A stretch of DNA of 64,000 bases from Alopecurus myosuroides. Lineage: Eukaryota; Streptophyta; Magnoliopsida; Poales; Poaceae. This document shows positions 44,139 to 54,781 of this stretch, in pieces. Made by a program: the position numbers and the translations under genes. The notes beneath the pieces were generated by a model, which was given only the letters and a program-made list of their open reading frames with translations, was not told where the DNA came from and made no database searches. Numbering within the stretch: position 1 is the stretch's first letter; every line of letters starts with the position of its first letter. The stretch spans positions 328,258,482 through 328,322,481 of the forward strand of contig CM054057.1 of the NCBI GenBank assembly GCA_028641055.1. Direction: 5' to 3'.

Positions 44139-46085
44139 GTGAATCTTCTGAAGAGGTGGGTTCTACCTTTTTGTTTTGTGTTCCTATGGGCTATCCTAGC
44201 ACAACCAAGCAAATAGTTCCACATTGCTACCCCCTTTCGACGTCGTTACCGCGTGTTTCCGTATAAGTCCGGTATTTCTCCAGCGGGTAGGGTTTCACCG
44301 GGAGGGGGCTACGGAGCGTCTGGATCCCAACACAAGCTAGGGGGTGCCATACCATGTTAGTATAGGTGTGTTGTGTGCTTTTTATGTCCAAGATTGCTCT
44401 CTGGGGTGTGACCCGGCTTCACCGGCATCCACTTCTCTCTCGTAGGCGATTACAGGGTGAAACTCCCGTATCGGACCAAACACCGTGAATCTTCCGAAGA
44501 GGTGGGTTCTACCTTTTTGTTTTGTGTTCCTATGGGCTATCCTAGCACAACCAAGCAAATAGTTCCACATTGCTACCCCCTTTCGACGCTGTTACCGCGT
44601 GTTTCCTTATAAGTCCGGTATTTCTCCAGCGGGGCTAGGGTTTCACCGGGAGGGGAGCTACGGAGCGTATGGATCCCAACACAAGCTAGGGGGTGCCATA
44701 CCATGTTAGTATAGGTGTGTTGTGTGCTTTGTATGTCCAAGATTGCTCTCTGGGGTGTGACCCGTCTTCACCGGCATCCACTTCTCTCTCGTAGGCGATT
44801 ACAGGGTGAAACTCCCGTATCGGACCAAACACCGTGAATCTTCCGAAGAGGTGGGTTCTACCTTTTTGTTGTGTGTTCCTATGGGCTATCCTAGCACAAC
44901 CAAGCAAATAGTTCCACATTGCTACCCCCTTTCGACGCTGTTACCGCGTGTTTCCGTATAAGTCCGGTATTTCTCCAGCGGGGCTAGAGTTTCACCGGGA
45001 GGGGAGCTACGGAGCGTATGGATCCCAACACAAGCTAGGGGGTGCCATACCATGTTAGTATAGGTGTGTTGTGTGCTTTGTATGTCCAAGATTGCTCTCT
45101 GGGGTGTGACCCGGCTTCACCGGCATCCACTTCTCTCTCGTAGGCGATTACAGGGTGAAACTCCCGTATCGGACCAAACACCGTGAATCTTCTGAAGAGG
45201 TGGGTTCTACCTTTTTGTTTTGTGTTCCTATGGGCTATCCTAGCACAACCAAGCAAATAGTTCCACATTGCTACCCCCTTTCGACGCTGTTACCGCGTGT
45301 TTCCGTATAAGTCCGGTATTTCTCCAGCGGGGCTAGGGTTTCACCGGGAGGGGGGCTACGGAGCGTATGGATCCCAAAACAAGCTAGGGGGTGCCATGCC
45401 ATGTTTGTATAGGTGTGTTGTGTGCTTTGTATGTCCAAGATTGCTCTCTGGGGTGTGACCCGGCTTCACCGGCATCCACTTCTCTCTCGTAGGCGATTAC
45501 AGGGTGAAACTCCCGTATCGGACCAAACACCGTGAATCTTCCGAAGAGGTGGGTTCTACCTTTTTGTTTTGTGTTCTTATGGGCTATCCTAGCACAACCA
45601 AGCAAATAGTTCCACATTGCTACCCCCTTTCGACGTTGTTACCGCGTGTTTCCGTATAAGTCCGGTATTTCTCCAGCGGGGCTAGGGTTTCACCGGGAGG
45701 GGGGCTACGGAGCGTATGGATCCCAACACAAGATAGGGGGTGCCATACCATGTTAGTATATGTGTGTTGTGTGCTTTGTTTGTCCAAGATTGCTCTCTGG
45801 GGTGTGACCCGGCTTCACCGGCATCCACTTCTCTCTCGTAGGCGATTACAGGGTGAAACTCCCGTATCGGACCAAACACCGTGAATCTTCCGAAGAGGTG
45901 GGTTCTACCTTTTTGTTTTGTGTTCCTATGTGCTATCCTAGCACAACCAAGCAAATAGTTCCACATTGCTACCCCCTTTCGACGTTGTTACCGCGTGTTT
46001 CCGTATAAGTCCGGTATTTCTCCAGCGGGGCTAGGGTTTCACCGGGAGGGGGGCTACGGAGCGTATGGATCCCAACACAAGCTTG
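44139..46085. repeat. 349-bp tandem array, about 5.6 copies
   Basis: Unit starts (GTGAATCTT) lie at 44139, 44485, 44834, 45183, 45532 and 45881, that is, 346 then exactly 349 apart; copies differ at only a few positions. The unit includes GGGCTATCCTAGCACAACC, TACCGCGTGTTTCCGTATAAG and TCACCGGGAGGGG. A minus-strand open frame of about 77 codons recurs in each unit, but has no start context or family likeness. The last copy is cut at about 46085. Confidence 0.95.
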
Positions 46086-46970
46086 GGGGTCAACGCACTG
46101 TACCAACTATCTCTAAAAATGTCTAGAAATGACATGGCCGAGTAGTGCAGACAGCACCCGTCTAGACTATTGTACATGCACTAAAAACAGAGGGAACCCG
46201 ATCCTCTTACTTTGCCCACCTTATGTTCTCTGACTTTCTCCCATGACACGTGGGTCCGGTGTGTGATGGGCTCCATTTGTCAGTGACCTAAAGTCAGAGG
46301 ATCGCGTCTCAGCGTCTGCAGGCCGTTGCCGCCGTAGTTTGCATGCATGGACTCTATCTGCACCGTTCCTTACGCTCAAACGGTCGAAAATGACGCAGGT
46401 GCATGGACGTGGTGTTTTGGCTCAATGTAACTGCATGCAACAACGGACACTGTCTACTGGGGCCCCGTTCACCAGCCCGGTGCATGCACGCCTCGTTTTT
46501 TCAGAGTAAACAAGACGTGGCAGAAGAAGAAAAGATCGAGTGAACGTCGAGTTGCATTTGCAGCAGCCCTGCACGCCTCCTTTCAGAAACACAAGTCGCG
46601 TCGCATTTGCAGCGACGCAGCCCTCCACGCCTAGTTTTTTATAAGATACGCATCAATGCATATGCAGCGAGGCAGGATTTGGCGTGAGACTTTGGATTTC
46701 TTCTCTTCACCTCTTCAATACACGCATGCAACGTCAAATCATTTTGACTCCCTAAGCGCTCAGTCCTACACCTAGGCCTGTTCTACCACCGCTTTGACCA
46801 TGCATCGACTGTACTTTCTACACTGCATCGTACGTTTCACACAGTTTGCTTCATCTACCCCAATAAATTCACGTCTCATCGTGTCTTTAAATAGCCCGTT
46901 TCTCCTCCTCCATCTTCTCATCACTCTCCAGCCTCTTTGCCTTCTCATCTCCCTTCAAGCCCCGAACACC
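46086..46970 (+). promoter_or_regulatory. upstream region of the Lys/Glu-rich gene, with a TATA-like box
   Basis: No other gene is visible in this stretch. TTTAAATAG (46885-46893) in CGTGTCTTTAAATAGCCCG, then a CT-rich leader (CTCCTCCATCTTCTC) looks like a plant core promoter about 80 bp before the start codon at 46971. Several CATGCATG/TGCATGCA words (RY-like) lie upstream, at about 46338-46440. Confidence 0.5.
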
Positions 46971-47387
46971 ATGTCTTCCTACTCTCTCCCCTCAAGCCCC
47001 GAGTCCGTCTCCGACGAGGACAACCACCCCAAGGCTCGGCCTTGGTACGATCCCGACTGGACGCCGGAGGAGACGAGCCTCGTGCCCGTCGAATATCCCA
47101 AACGGGAGCGATCTCCGTCGACCGACGTCCCCGACAGCGACGAGCCCGCCGCCGACGCCGACAACCTCTCCCCCAAGACGAAGAACCGCCTCCTCAAGAA
47201 AGAGGAGCGGCTGGAGAAGAAAGAGATCAAGAAGGAGGAGAAGAAGGAGGAGGAGAGGGAGGAGAAGGCTCTCCGGGCCCGCATCAAGAGGGCCCGTGAG
47301 AACGACGTGGAGAGGTTACAGGAGGCGAACCGCCGCGCCCGGATCGACGACGAGATCAAGATCAGGGCGGCGGAGTGGAAGAAGTAG
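46971..47387 (+). CDS. unrecognised Lys/Glu-rich coiled-coil protein in the MULE
   Basis: It is 138 residues from ATG at 46971 (ACC ATG TCT context) to TAG. An upstream in-frame ATG at 46794 would give 197 residues but would read through the apparent TATA/leader. Residues 1-60 are Ser/Pro/acidic (SSPESVSDED, WYDPDWTPEE); residues about 70-138 are an alternating Lys/Glu/Arg helix (KKEERLEKKEIKKEEKKEEE), a probable coiled coil with basic stretches that could direct it to the nucleus. It is strongly codon-biased to C/G in third positions, as in expressed grass genes. I do not recognise the family. It lies between the tandem array and the convergent GRF gene. Confidence 0.6.
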   Translation: MSSYSLPSSPESVSDEDNHPKARPWYDPDWTPEETSLVPVEYPKRERSPSTDVPDSDEPAADADNLSPKTKNRLLKKEERLEKKEIKKEEKKEEEREEKALRARIKRARENDVERLQEANRRARIDDEIKIRAAEWKK

Positions 47388-47997
47388 GCCAACCACCGGC
47401 GGTTGGCCGGATGGCCGGAAGGGCGCCCGCATGCATGCAGCGGGCGGTTAGGGTTTAGGGCTAGCAAGGCCCCTTTTTTTTTTAGTAGATGTAATGTCCG
47501 ACGGGCCCCACTGAATATATGTAAAGTGGGGCCAATATTATCCATATATATAATATCCACTGTTTAATTATGTTTGCCAATTAATTTATTTTTAAATTCT
47601 ATTTGCCCAAATGAAGTCAATGTTTAAATTATATTTGTCCCCCCGTTTAAATTATATTTGTCCGAATGTTTAAATTATATTTGTCCAGTTGTTTAAATTA
47701 TATTTGTCCAAAATTATAAATTTATTTTTGTCCACTTTTTGTCCGTGCTAGTATACGTTGGGCCTCATTTAACATTGGGCTTGTCTTGGTTTTAGATGGG
47801 CCTACCATTTTATCCTGAACTGAACCTGAACTGGACTGGACACCGAACCTGTACATACGAACACTGAAACTGAACTGAACACTGAAAACTGAACTGAACT
47901 GAAAACGAACTGAAACAAACCAAATCAGGGCTGGATTCCTGACGCATTTATTCCAAGTCTTAGCCATACTCAAATTGACCATGTCAAGCTAACTACA
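47388..47997. other. convergent 3' spacer with short tandem repeats
   Basis: The region between the two convergent accessory genes holds about five copies of a GTTTAAATTATATTTGTCC word (47608-47712) and a TGAACTGAAC-type simple repeat (47815-47915). No gene was found; it probably contains both polyadenylation regions. Confidence 0.6.
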
Positions 47998-48529
47998 TTA
48001 TTTTTGACTAACGATTTTCAAATACACAATTCCAAGAACAACTGCACATAAATAAAAAAATGCAGCCATCATATTGCTCTGCTTCTTTAGACCGACAAGC
48101 GTCTCCATCTGTTTTGCCATCTTCTTGAACTCGTCAATCTGCACCCCATTGTGCACCGTAGCAGATCCCAATTGCTCCTTTTTTTTGTCCTCCTTTTGAA
48201 TCCTCTTTATGTAGTCCTCAAGCCACTCGAAATGGTCACATGGAAGAAGATCCTGCAAATGTGAAAACCCAAATCGGATGAAAACCCAAATCGGCTGAAA
48301 ATTGAGGAAAAAAAACGAAATTGACAGGGGGGAACACAGATCTCACCTCCCCAAGCTGTTGTTTGCTCCCGCATTTCACATATTCACGCCCGCGGTTGCC
48401 GTTCTTGTCGCTCTCGGTGACCCGCCGCTGCAGGGACGCCGTCCGTGGGCAGGCAGGGCATCTTCCCAGCGGAACTGGCCTGAAGCGCGGCCATCTAGAG
48501 GGCGATTCGGAAGCAGAGGTCGACGACAT
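47998..48529 (-). CDS. GRF-type zinc-finger protein with C-terminal membrane anchor, carried by the MULE
   Basis: Two exons on the minus strand: 48529-48347 (61 codons) and 48252-47998 (84 codons plus stop), with a GTGAG donor and TTTGCAG acceptor; the total is 145 residues. The Ser-rich N-terminus (1-22) is followed by a GRF zinc finger: C24, C27 (CPACP), a GREYVKC segment (C53), and C66 with an HFEWLEDY end, split by the intron. Residues about 72-115 are Lys/Glu/Gln-rich and likely coiled coil; a hydrophobic helix (about 119-140, MMAAFFYLCAVVLGIVYL) ends the protein, like a tail anchor. GRF fingers bind nucleic acid in other proteins. It is transcribed inward from the right TIR. Its role in transposition is unknown. 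Confidence 0.8.
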
Positions 48530-48807
48530 GCCGCCGGAGAAGAAGGGGACGCGCTGCCTGAGAAGCTCGGCTGATTTCCTGCTCACCGCTGCGAGCTCCG
48601 CCGCTTTTAAACCGCCGGCCGCAAGCAACGGTCAACCGCTGGGGCCCACAAACCGCGCCAACGGTCAACAGTTGGGCCCACAAGCTGCGGCAACGCTCAA
48701 CTGCTGGGGCCCACAGGACGCGCCAACGGTTCTATGTTGGGTCCCATAGGTCAGGATTCTAACGGGGGGGGGGGTGAAAGTAACGGTGGAAGCAGCCAAA
48801 GCAGTCC
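48530..48807 (-). promoter_or_regulatory. promoter region of the GRF gene with 33-bp tandem GGGCCCA repeats
   Basis: Four copies of a 32-33-bp unit (AACGGTCAACNGNTGGGGCCCAC type) start at 48627, 48660, 48692 and 48725, each with TGGGCCC or a close variant (TGGGTCCC in the last). TGGGCC/GGGCCCA is a site II-type element in plant promoters. A G-run is at 48765-48773. The repeats lie about 100-220 bp upstream of the ATG. Confidence 0.6.
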
Positions 48808-48902
48808 TTGCGCACTGACTAGGGGCAAAACTGAGGTCGATTCGGCGCTAGGGGTAAAACTGAGGTCGTGGTGCCAACTGAGGGCACCCTGTTAATTATC
48901 CC
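48808..48902 (-). repeat. right TIR of the MULE
   Basis: Reverse complement of the left TIR with differences near the tip: read inward it starts GGGATAATTAACAGGGTGCC instead of GGGTCATTTATCGAATTGCC, then shares the CTCAGTTTTACCCCTAGCGC core. Confidence 0.9.
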
Positions 48903-48930
48903 TATATATATATATACACACAAATTTAGG

Positions 48931-49278
48931 CTACTCCCTGGTGTAGCTACACCCACATGTGTTTAATATGATGTATGTAATATCTATCATACCGGAGAGT
49001 ATGTACAGGTAGTATGCAGTATATATTACTATTTCGGCAATATATATACCACTTTATATGTATTATTTGTAATTTTTCAACGTACTCCTTTTATACGTAC
49101 ATATATACCGGTATTTTGAATATATAGTGCAAACTACATGCTCAATTCTATAATTTTCACGAAACTTGTTTTGGAGTATGTTAGATATTGTATATGAACA
49201 TACTCAGACCGAAAAAGTATGACACATATCTCCGTATGGCAGTATATGAGACGTGGGTGTAGCTACACCCGGGAGTAG
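48931..49278. mobile_element. MITE of 348 bp with 27-bp TIRs
   Basis: The ends CTACTCCCTGGTGTAGCTAC and the inverse of GTAGCTACACCCGGGAGTAG match except for one base. The interior is AT-rich. The TIR itself contains the palindrome GTAGCTAC. No TSD could be fixed because TA repeats flank it; the superfamily is open. Confidence 0.75.
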
Positions 49279-49288
49279 AAACCATTTT

Positions 49289-49330
<42 letters not shown>

Positions 49331-51030
49331 CAAAAGAAAAATAGCTTTCCTCCATAAGCGAGTTAATTGGCATAATTTTCCAATTCCATGTATATCAGCT
49401 TTTGGTAGTAGTGCCTAAATAGACATTTATTTCCTTCCATGGAATTGTTACCATACCGACAAAGTTGCTAATGTATTCCAAATCGACAAAACAACTATTT
49501 GGAAAGGTAGCAATATATAAATATTCAGTGCAAATATCATCAACAGACATACCGTTAAGTAAAATGATGATTTCCTTTTCCATGGAGTGTTCCCCATCTT
49601 CCTCCAAAAATAAGTGATGCCAATTCCAATATAGACATGATTAAATTCTAGTGAGTTATATTGTGCTCATAGATGTTCCAGAGTATTCCTACGAGTTTCA
49701 AATATATTCTGGTGACAAGAGTATAATCCATGGAGAAGAGTACAATTTAGTTTCCTCCGAAGTGTGTTTTAATTTCTTCCAAAAAACCGAGTAATATCCA
49801 ATGAGAGACATATCTCCAAATTTCTTTTTTTTCCAGGTTAGGCAATACCTCAACGCAATGCGTTCACTCTCATATTCAACAAGGAAATCCATCGGAGTGT
49901 GTTCCAGTTTCCTCCGAAAGCAAGTGATGCACAATAAATAAGTATAAAATATCCTTGTCCAGATCACACATAATGTTCCCGTAATATGTTCTCACCCGTC
50001 AAATAATAAGCGAACCTGTGAAAACTTTTGATATCTTCTATCGAAATTCCGTAGCTTTTCTTTCCACAATAATGGCATCTTCGTCAGTCTTTTTCCGATC
50101 AGTTTTGCCGTATCCACAACCAGAAACCGATAGAAGAAATCATAATCCAGGTACAGATTATATGCAAAACAATTCCATGTGTTTTCCAAGATTTCCGTGA
50201 ATGTACGTACAAAGGACCAAAACAGATGGCAGCAGCCTTCCCTGTAGTTGTGCGCAGATGAGACGGTGATACGGCGAGTCTTATTCGGTAGTTTCCTCAA
50301 TGGCCTTATCAGAGAAAAATAGCAGCCACGAGCTACTTTCTACTTCATCTCCTAGCGCGCGTAATCGAGCGATTGCTGACTGCTGCTTGATTAATTGCCC
50401 AGTCTGAGTACTCCTCGGGAAGACGGATCCTAGCAAATTAATCTCTTGCACTTTTCCTCCTTGACCACGTGACGGTCTAGAGTTTGTCTAATTGACACTG
50501 CAGCCTGCTTCACCTCCTCGTTCCACGGCGTGCATGAGATGGCTCACACGAAGAATTGGCAGCACAATTCTCTTGCGTAAGCTGTCGGCTTGTCTCCCGG
50601 TTAATTGATCCTTGGGCTCAAAACCCTAAATTTGGCCAGGATGTAGTGTGACGTTGGCTTTCCGGTTGATCGTAGGATTATCTGACCACTACTTAACTTG
50701 CTAGATTCCTCGTTCTCCGTGCGTGCACACATAAAACAATTCCTTGCAGAAGAATCTGAATAACCTCGATACACGATTCAGCGACGATTAGTGCGCAACG
50801 GAACATCAGGGCGACTGCGGCAGCGGCAGACATCACGTGGACAGCGGATTTGGTGACGTCTAGCAACTTCGCATCTGAAGTTTCCGTCGGATCCTGTCCA
50901 GACGCTCAGAACACCACGTTGATGTGACACGAAGGATTGGCGAAGGGCTTAGCTTAGCGGCGTCAGAGTTGGAGATGGATTGGATCGGCGGCGCCGTGGA
51001 TTTTGCAGCGGATTGGACTTCCGGCGACCG
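49279..51030 (-). other. 5' interior (leader side) of the minus-strand Copia-type element
   Basis: After a TA microsatellite (49295-49329) the sequence is TTCC-rich again to about 50300, then of mixed composition up to the primer-binding site. No gag was found on the minus strand. Confidence 0.6.
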
Positions 51031-51045
51031 TGGCTCTGATACCAA
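51031..51045 (-). other. primer-binding site of the minus-strand Copia-type element
   Basis: The plus strand reads TGGCTCTGATACCAA, the complement of TTGGTATCAGAGCCA, the initiator-tRNA-Met primer site of many plant Copia elements. It abuts the LTR start at 51046 directly. Confidence 0.9.
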
Positions 51046-54000
51046 TGTTAGGGTTTTGCACAATCCGGTCTAACCCCTATTCCTCGACCCTTTTTCGTGC
51101 TGCTGCTCACAATGATCAATTGGATGCTAGGGGTTAGGGACCTTTATATATAGTGCTAATTCCAGTTTTATTTAAACCGTAATTCCGCGGATAATTATTC
51201 CAGAAACTCCAGGTTAACCAAACCAACCACGATCATTAGTAACCATCTAGGAGTCTCAATCTGCAATTGGTCCTACGAACACACGTGTGTGAGTCACGTG
51301 CCGAATTTGAATCTCAATCCAAGTTCACAGGCTTTAATCAATTCATATAGCCAACATATGAACAACCTGACTTTCCACTCTATACTGTTCCCGGGTATAA
51401 TTCCAGCATATTTGTCGCACCCGGACTTCTAGAGGATACTCGCCGTTCCGTTGAACAGTAGTAGATTGGATTACGGGGCTTACCGGCACCCGCGTCCTCT
51501 TACGAGTAGGCCAACACAGGTATGTGTGACAACCAACCCCTATCTGTTCAGCGTCGACGTAAACTATCCCATAGAAATCAGGATACTTCCGTTGACGTAC
51601 TTCAAAACATACACACATTGTACGTCAACGGCGTTTGAACAAGTGATATCACAACAGATCTCTACGACATAAAAGATGGAAATAAGTTGCAAATAGCTCT
51701 CACTAGAGCAGAGATAGCAAATACAATCATCCAGAGGACACATGTCCCAACAATTCATCATTACATCACAACGGAAGCATTCAAAATGTCTGAGTACAGA
51801 CAAGAACCAAATAGACATAAGAGGCCGGAAACGAACAGACGGAGCCCATCCACGAAGTCTCGGATCCTGCCCGGGTCCGCTATCTACTCGTCAGCAGTCT
51901 CGTCATACTCCACGTAGTAGCCACCATGTAGATCCTCGGAACGTAGGTCTGCGGAAACCACAGCCCCAAAGGGGTCAGTACATAAACGTATTGGCAAGCA
52001 AGACTCACAGTTCACCAAAGTGTAACCCGTCAACACCAAGCACATATGCTTTGGGTTCAACGGAAGGAAGGGGATATGAAAGATGCTGCAACTGGCTGCT
52101 CTAAACAACTACAGAGATTCTACCACTTCCGGCTAACAGAAAGAAGATAAGATCGAGTATCGTAACCAACCTATCAACTAACTCCAAACAAACCCATCCT
52201 GGATCTCGCCCCTTATCCAAAGAAGCAATCCGAGGATAACTCACACAGTTGAAATAATGATGGTTCAGATTATTGTGTCAATAAGCCTATTACTAGTCAA
52301 GTTGTTAATCATTGGGTGTAAGGTTGTCAATCATTAGGTTTAAGTTGTCATGAGTACTTGTTAGCCAGTACTTTCACCAAGTAATCCATAACCGCGGAAA
52401 ACACGGCTTCTCGAGAAGATTATCCCTGCAGGGTTGCACCAATTTGGCCGTACACGTATGAATAACCCGCCAGATGGGATGCCTCCCACCAAGCGGGGCA
52501 CTCAACACAACTCAACTCTTCTTCGCATCAAGCCCAAAGCACCACGTGCTGTGCGTGCGCGGCTAATCGAGCCCCACGAAGAAAAGGGGACCCTCATAGC
52601 ACTGGAAGACCACGCCGCCCTAAATGCCGACTACAAAAGTTCCACCCTGGCCTGGGCTCGCAAGATCATGCATGCAGCAAATGGAAAGCCCGAACTACGT
52701 GTGGCGATTTGGACGAGATGCGAATCGAATCAAATTGAGGGGGGCGCCCATACTCGCTTCCCACATGCGGTTAGTGCGCTCATCATGGATCAGTAGACAA
52801 GACCCTTTTCCTATTAGGGTCGACACTAGCAGGCCTCAAAACCACCCTGGGCCTCCTGCCGGTGCCTTATCATCAAATTATTATTAATAGTAACATTAGC
52901 ATGATTGATTGATTAAACATCGAGCCCCCAGAACATAATAACAATATAGTAACTGAAAGTAACGGGTAACAGACTCGAGCAAAACAACCTAAGCATGCTA
53001 GTAAGACACTGGCTCAATCAAAGGGGTTGTAGGAGTGGAGGTGAGGCAATATCAAGGTTAAGGGATTCATGTGATGGGTTCGTAACAGAAACACCTACTA
53101 CTAAGGCTAGCAGAAAAGAACAACGGAAAGTATCGGTAACCAATATTGAAAGGAACACAGTGGTTCATGTGAGTGATAACTTGCCTGCAAAACCCAGTAG
53201 CCTGGTACTGAGCTAAAATCCTTAGAAGGGGTGTCGTAAGTATCGTCGGTCTCAACGTCGTCGTTTATCCGAGAAGAAGCAAACAAACAATGCAGAAAGA
53301 TAAACAATCAATAACATGGCATAGTGCACAAACATGGGATGATGCATGACCATTTAATTGATGCAACAAAATAAACTAGTTGACAGGGTAACAACATGAT
53401 TAAATGGACCCTCATGCAATTTGGATTGCATATGGAAAGCCCATGAATTATGGTTGAATTAATTCTTTTACAACTAATCATCATATGAAAGTGGATTAGC
53501 ATGATGCATGGAGGAGGAAAACAGCAAAATAACAACAATAGAACCAAATGGAAATAAGGTTTAACAAGTTGGGAAAATCATTTATTAAGTTTTGGAATTT
53601 TGGTTCCTTAAAGGTGTTACACAACCATTTGTTGTTTTCACCAATTTTAATTGTTCAAAATAGATAACAAAGTTTATATTTGGTAAGAACACACAATTTT
53701 AGGTGGAATACATGTTTCACTTGTTGAAAAAGGATTTCAAATAAATTATTTAGGAATTAAACAAGTTTAAGCCAGAATTAAATGAATTTAATGCAAACAT
53801 GAACTTATTTGAATTTTTATTTGTTCCAAACATTAAGTGAGATTCATATTTGAAAAGGTTGTGCTTTTATGGTTTGAAAACATATTTTATATGTCCCAAA
53901 AGAATTTGTTTTGATCAAGTTATGAAATTACCAATTTTAAATGAATTAAACAAGGTTTAATTTATTTAACCAATTTTAGTTATTCAAAACATGAAACAAA

Positions 54001-54563
54001 TTTTATATTTGAAAAGTTGGTTTAATTTTGCATGGAAAACATATTTCATTTGTGGAAATTGGATTTAAAATGAGCAAGTTATTATTTTGGCAATTTTAAA
54101 TAAATTAAACAAGAAACAGTTGTTTTCAGCAATTTAAATTATTCAAAACAGCAAACAAAATTTATATTTGGAAAGTACATGAAAAGTTGATTGGAAAACA
54201 TATTTGGTTTGTTGAATTTGGAATTTTTATGAACAAGTTATGAATTTTGCAAGTTTAAGTGAATTTGACAAGTTTTCAAATATTGCACCAATTTAAAATA
54301 TTCAAAACAGTAAACAAATTTTATATTTGGGTAGAAAATTTAATTTGGTATTGAAAACATATTAAAAATGTTGAATTTGGAGTTGGGATGAATTAATTAT
54401 GCATTTTACCAATTTGGGGTGCAAATCTGCCATTTTTAATGCCCTAGGGACTTAGAAATAATTTTACAGGGGCCTAAAAAGAATGTACAGGGACTTATTG
54501 GTGATTCTGGGGTTTGTGCAGTATCAAAACAATGCAAAATAAAAAGGTGGTTTAATTTGATGG

Positions 54564-54630
54564 AGTGGGGGATCGAACCCCTGCCCTCCTTCTGTGAGCA
54601 AAGGGGACAGAACCAGTGGGCTAAGCTGCT
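54564..54630 (-). other. tRNA-like segment in the second LARD LTR (1)
   Basis: Read on the minus strand: CTTAGCCCACTGG (A-box-like, about 54624-54612) and then GGGGTTCGATCCCC (B-box-like, about 54581-54568). The layout is as in a tRNA, with a long variable part. No acceptor-stem pairing was established. Confidence 0.45.
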
Positions 54631-54714
54631 GTTTGGTGACAGGGAAGGGGAACTTGGGGGGTTATGGTTCAGATCTGCACTGCAAATTAATTCGGAAAAG
54701 ATAACAAAAAAAGG

Positions 54715-54781
54715 TGGGGCTGGGGATTCGACCCTGGGACCTGGGCTTGCGCGCTGTGGAACAGCACCAGTGCGGCTATGC
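54715..54781 (-). other. tRNA-like segment in the second LARD LTR (2)
   Basis: Minus strand: CATAGCCGCACTGG (A-box-like), then GGGTCGAATCCCC (B-box-like) about 40 bases on. It is a second unit of the same kind, 150 bp from the first. Confidence 0.4.

Larger units (their letters stand above)
38671..48902. mobile_element. Mutator-like element (MULE), 10.2 kb, with transposase and accessory genes
   Basis: The ends are 95-bp imperfect TIRs (38671-38765 and 48808-48902) sharing a core of CTCAGTTTTACCCCTAGCGC and GACCTCAGTTTTGCCCC. The flanks are the 9-bp repeat TATATATAT on both sides (38662-38670, 48903-48911), the size expected for Mutator, though in an AT microsatellite. Inside are a MuDR-type transposase (plus strand), 202-bp and 349-bp repeats, a Lys/Glu-rich gene (plus strand) and a GRF zinc-finger gene (minus strand) reading inward from the right TIR. 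The open transposase suggests recent activity. Confidence 0.9.

Noticed and set aside
44382..45966. Five similar minus-strand open frames of 62-94 codons
   Set aside because: They are copies of the 349-bp tandem unit; no promoter, start context or protein family is visible. The repeat explains the recurrence.
44139..46085. CRISPR-like array
   Set aside because: The repeats are contiguous 349-bp units without unique spacers, in a plant transposon.
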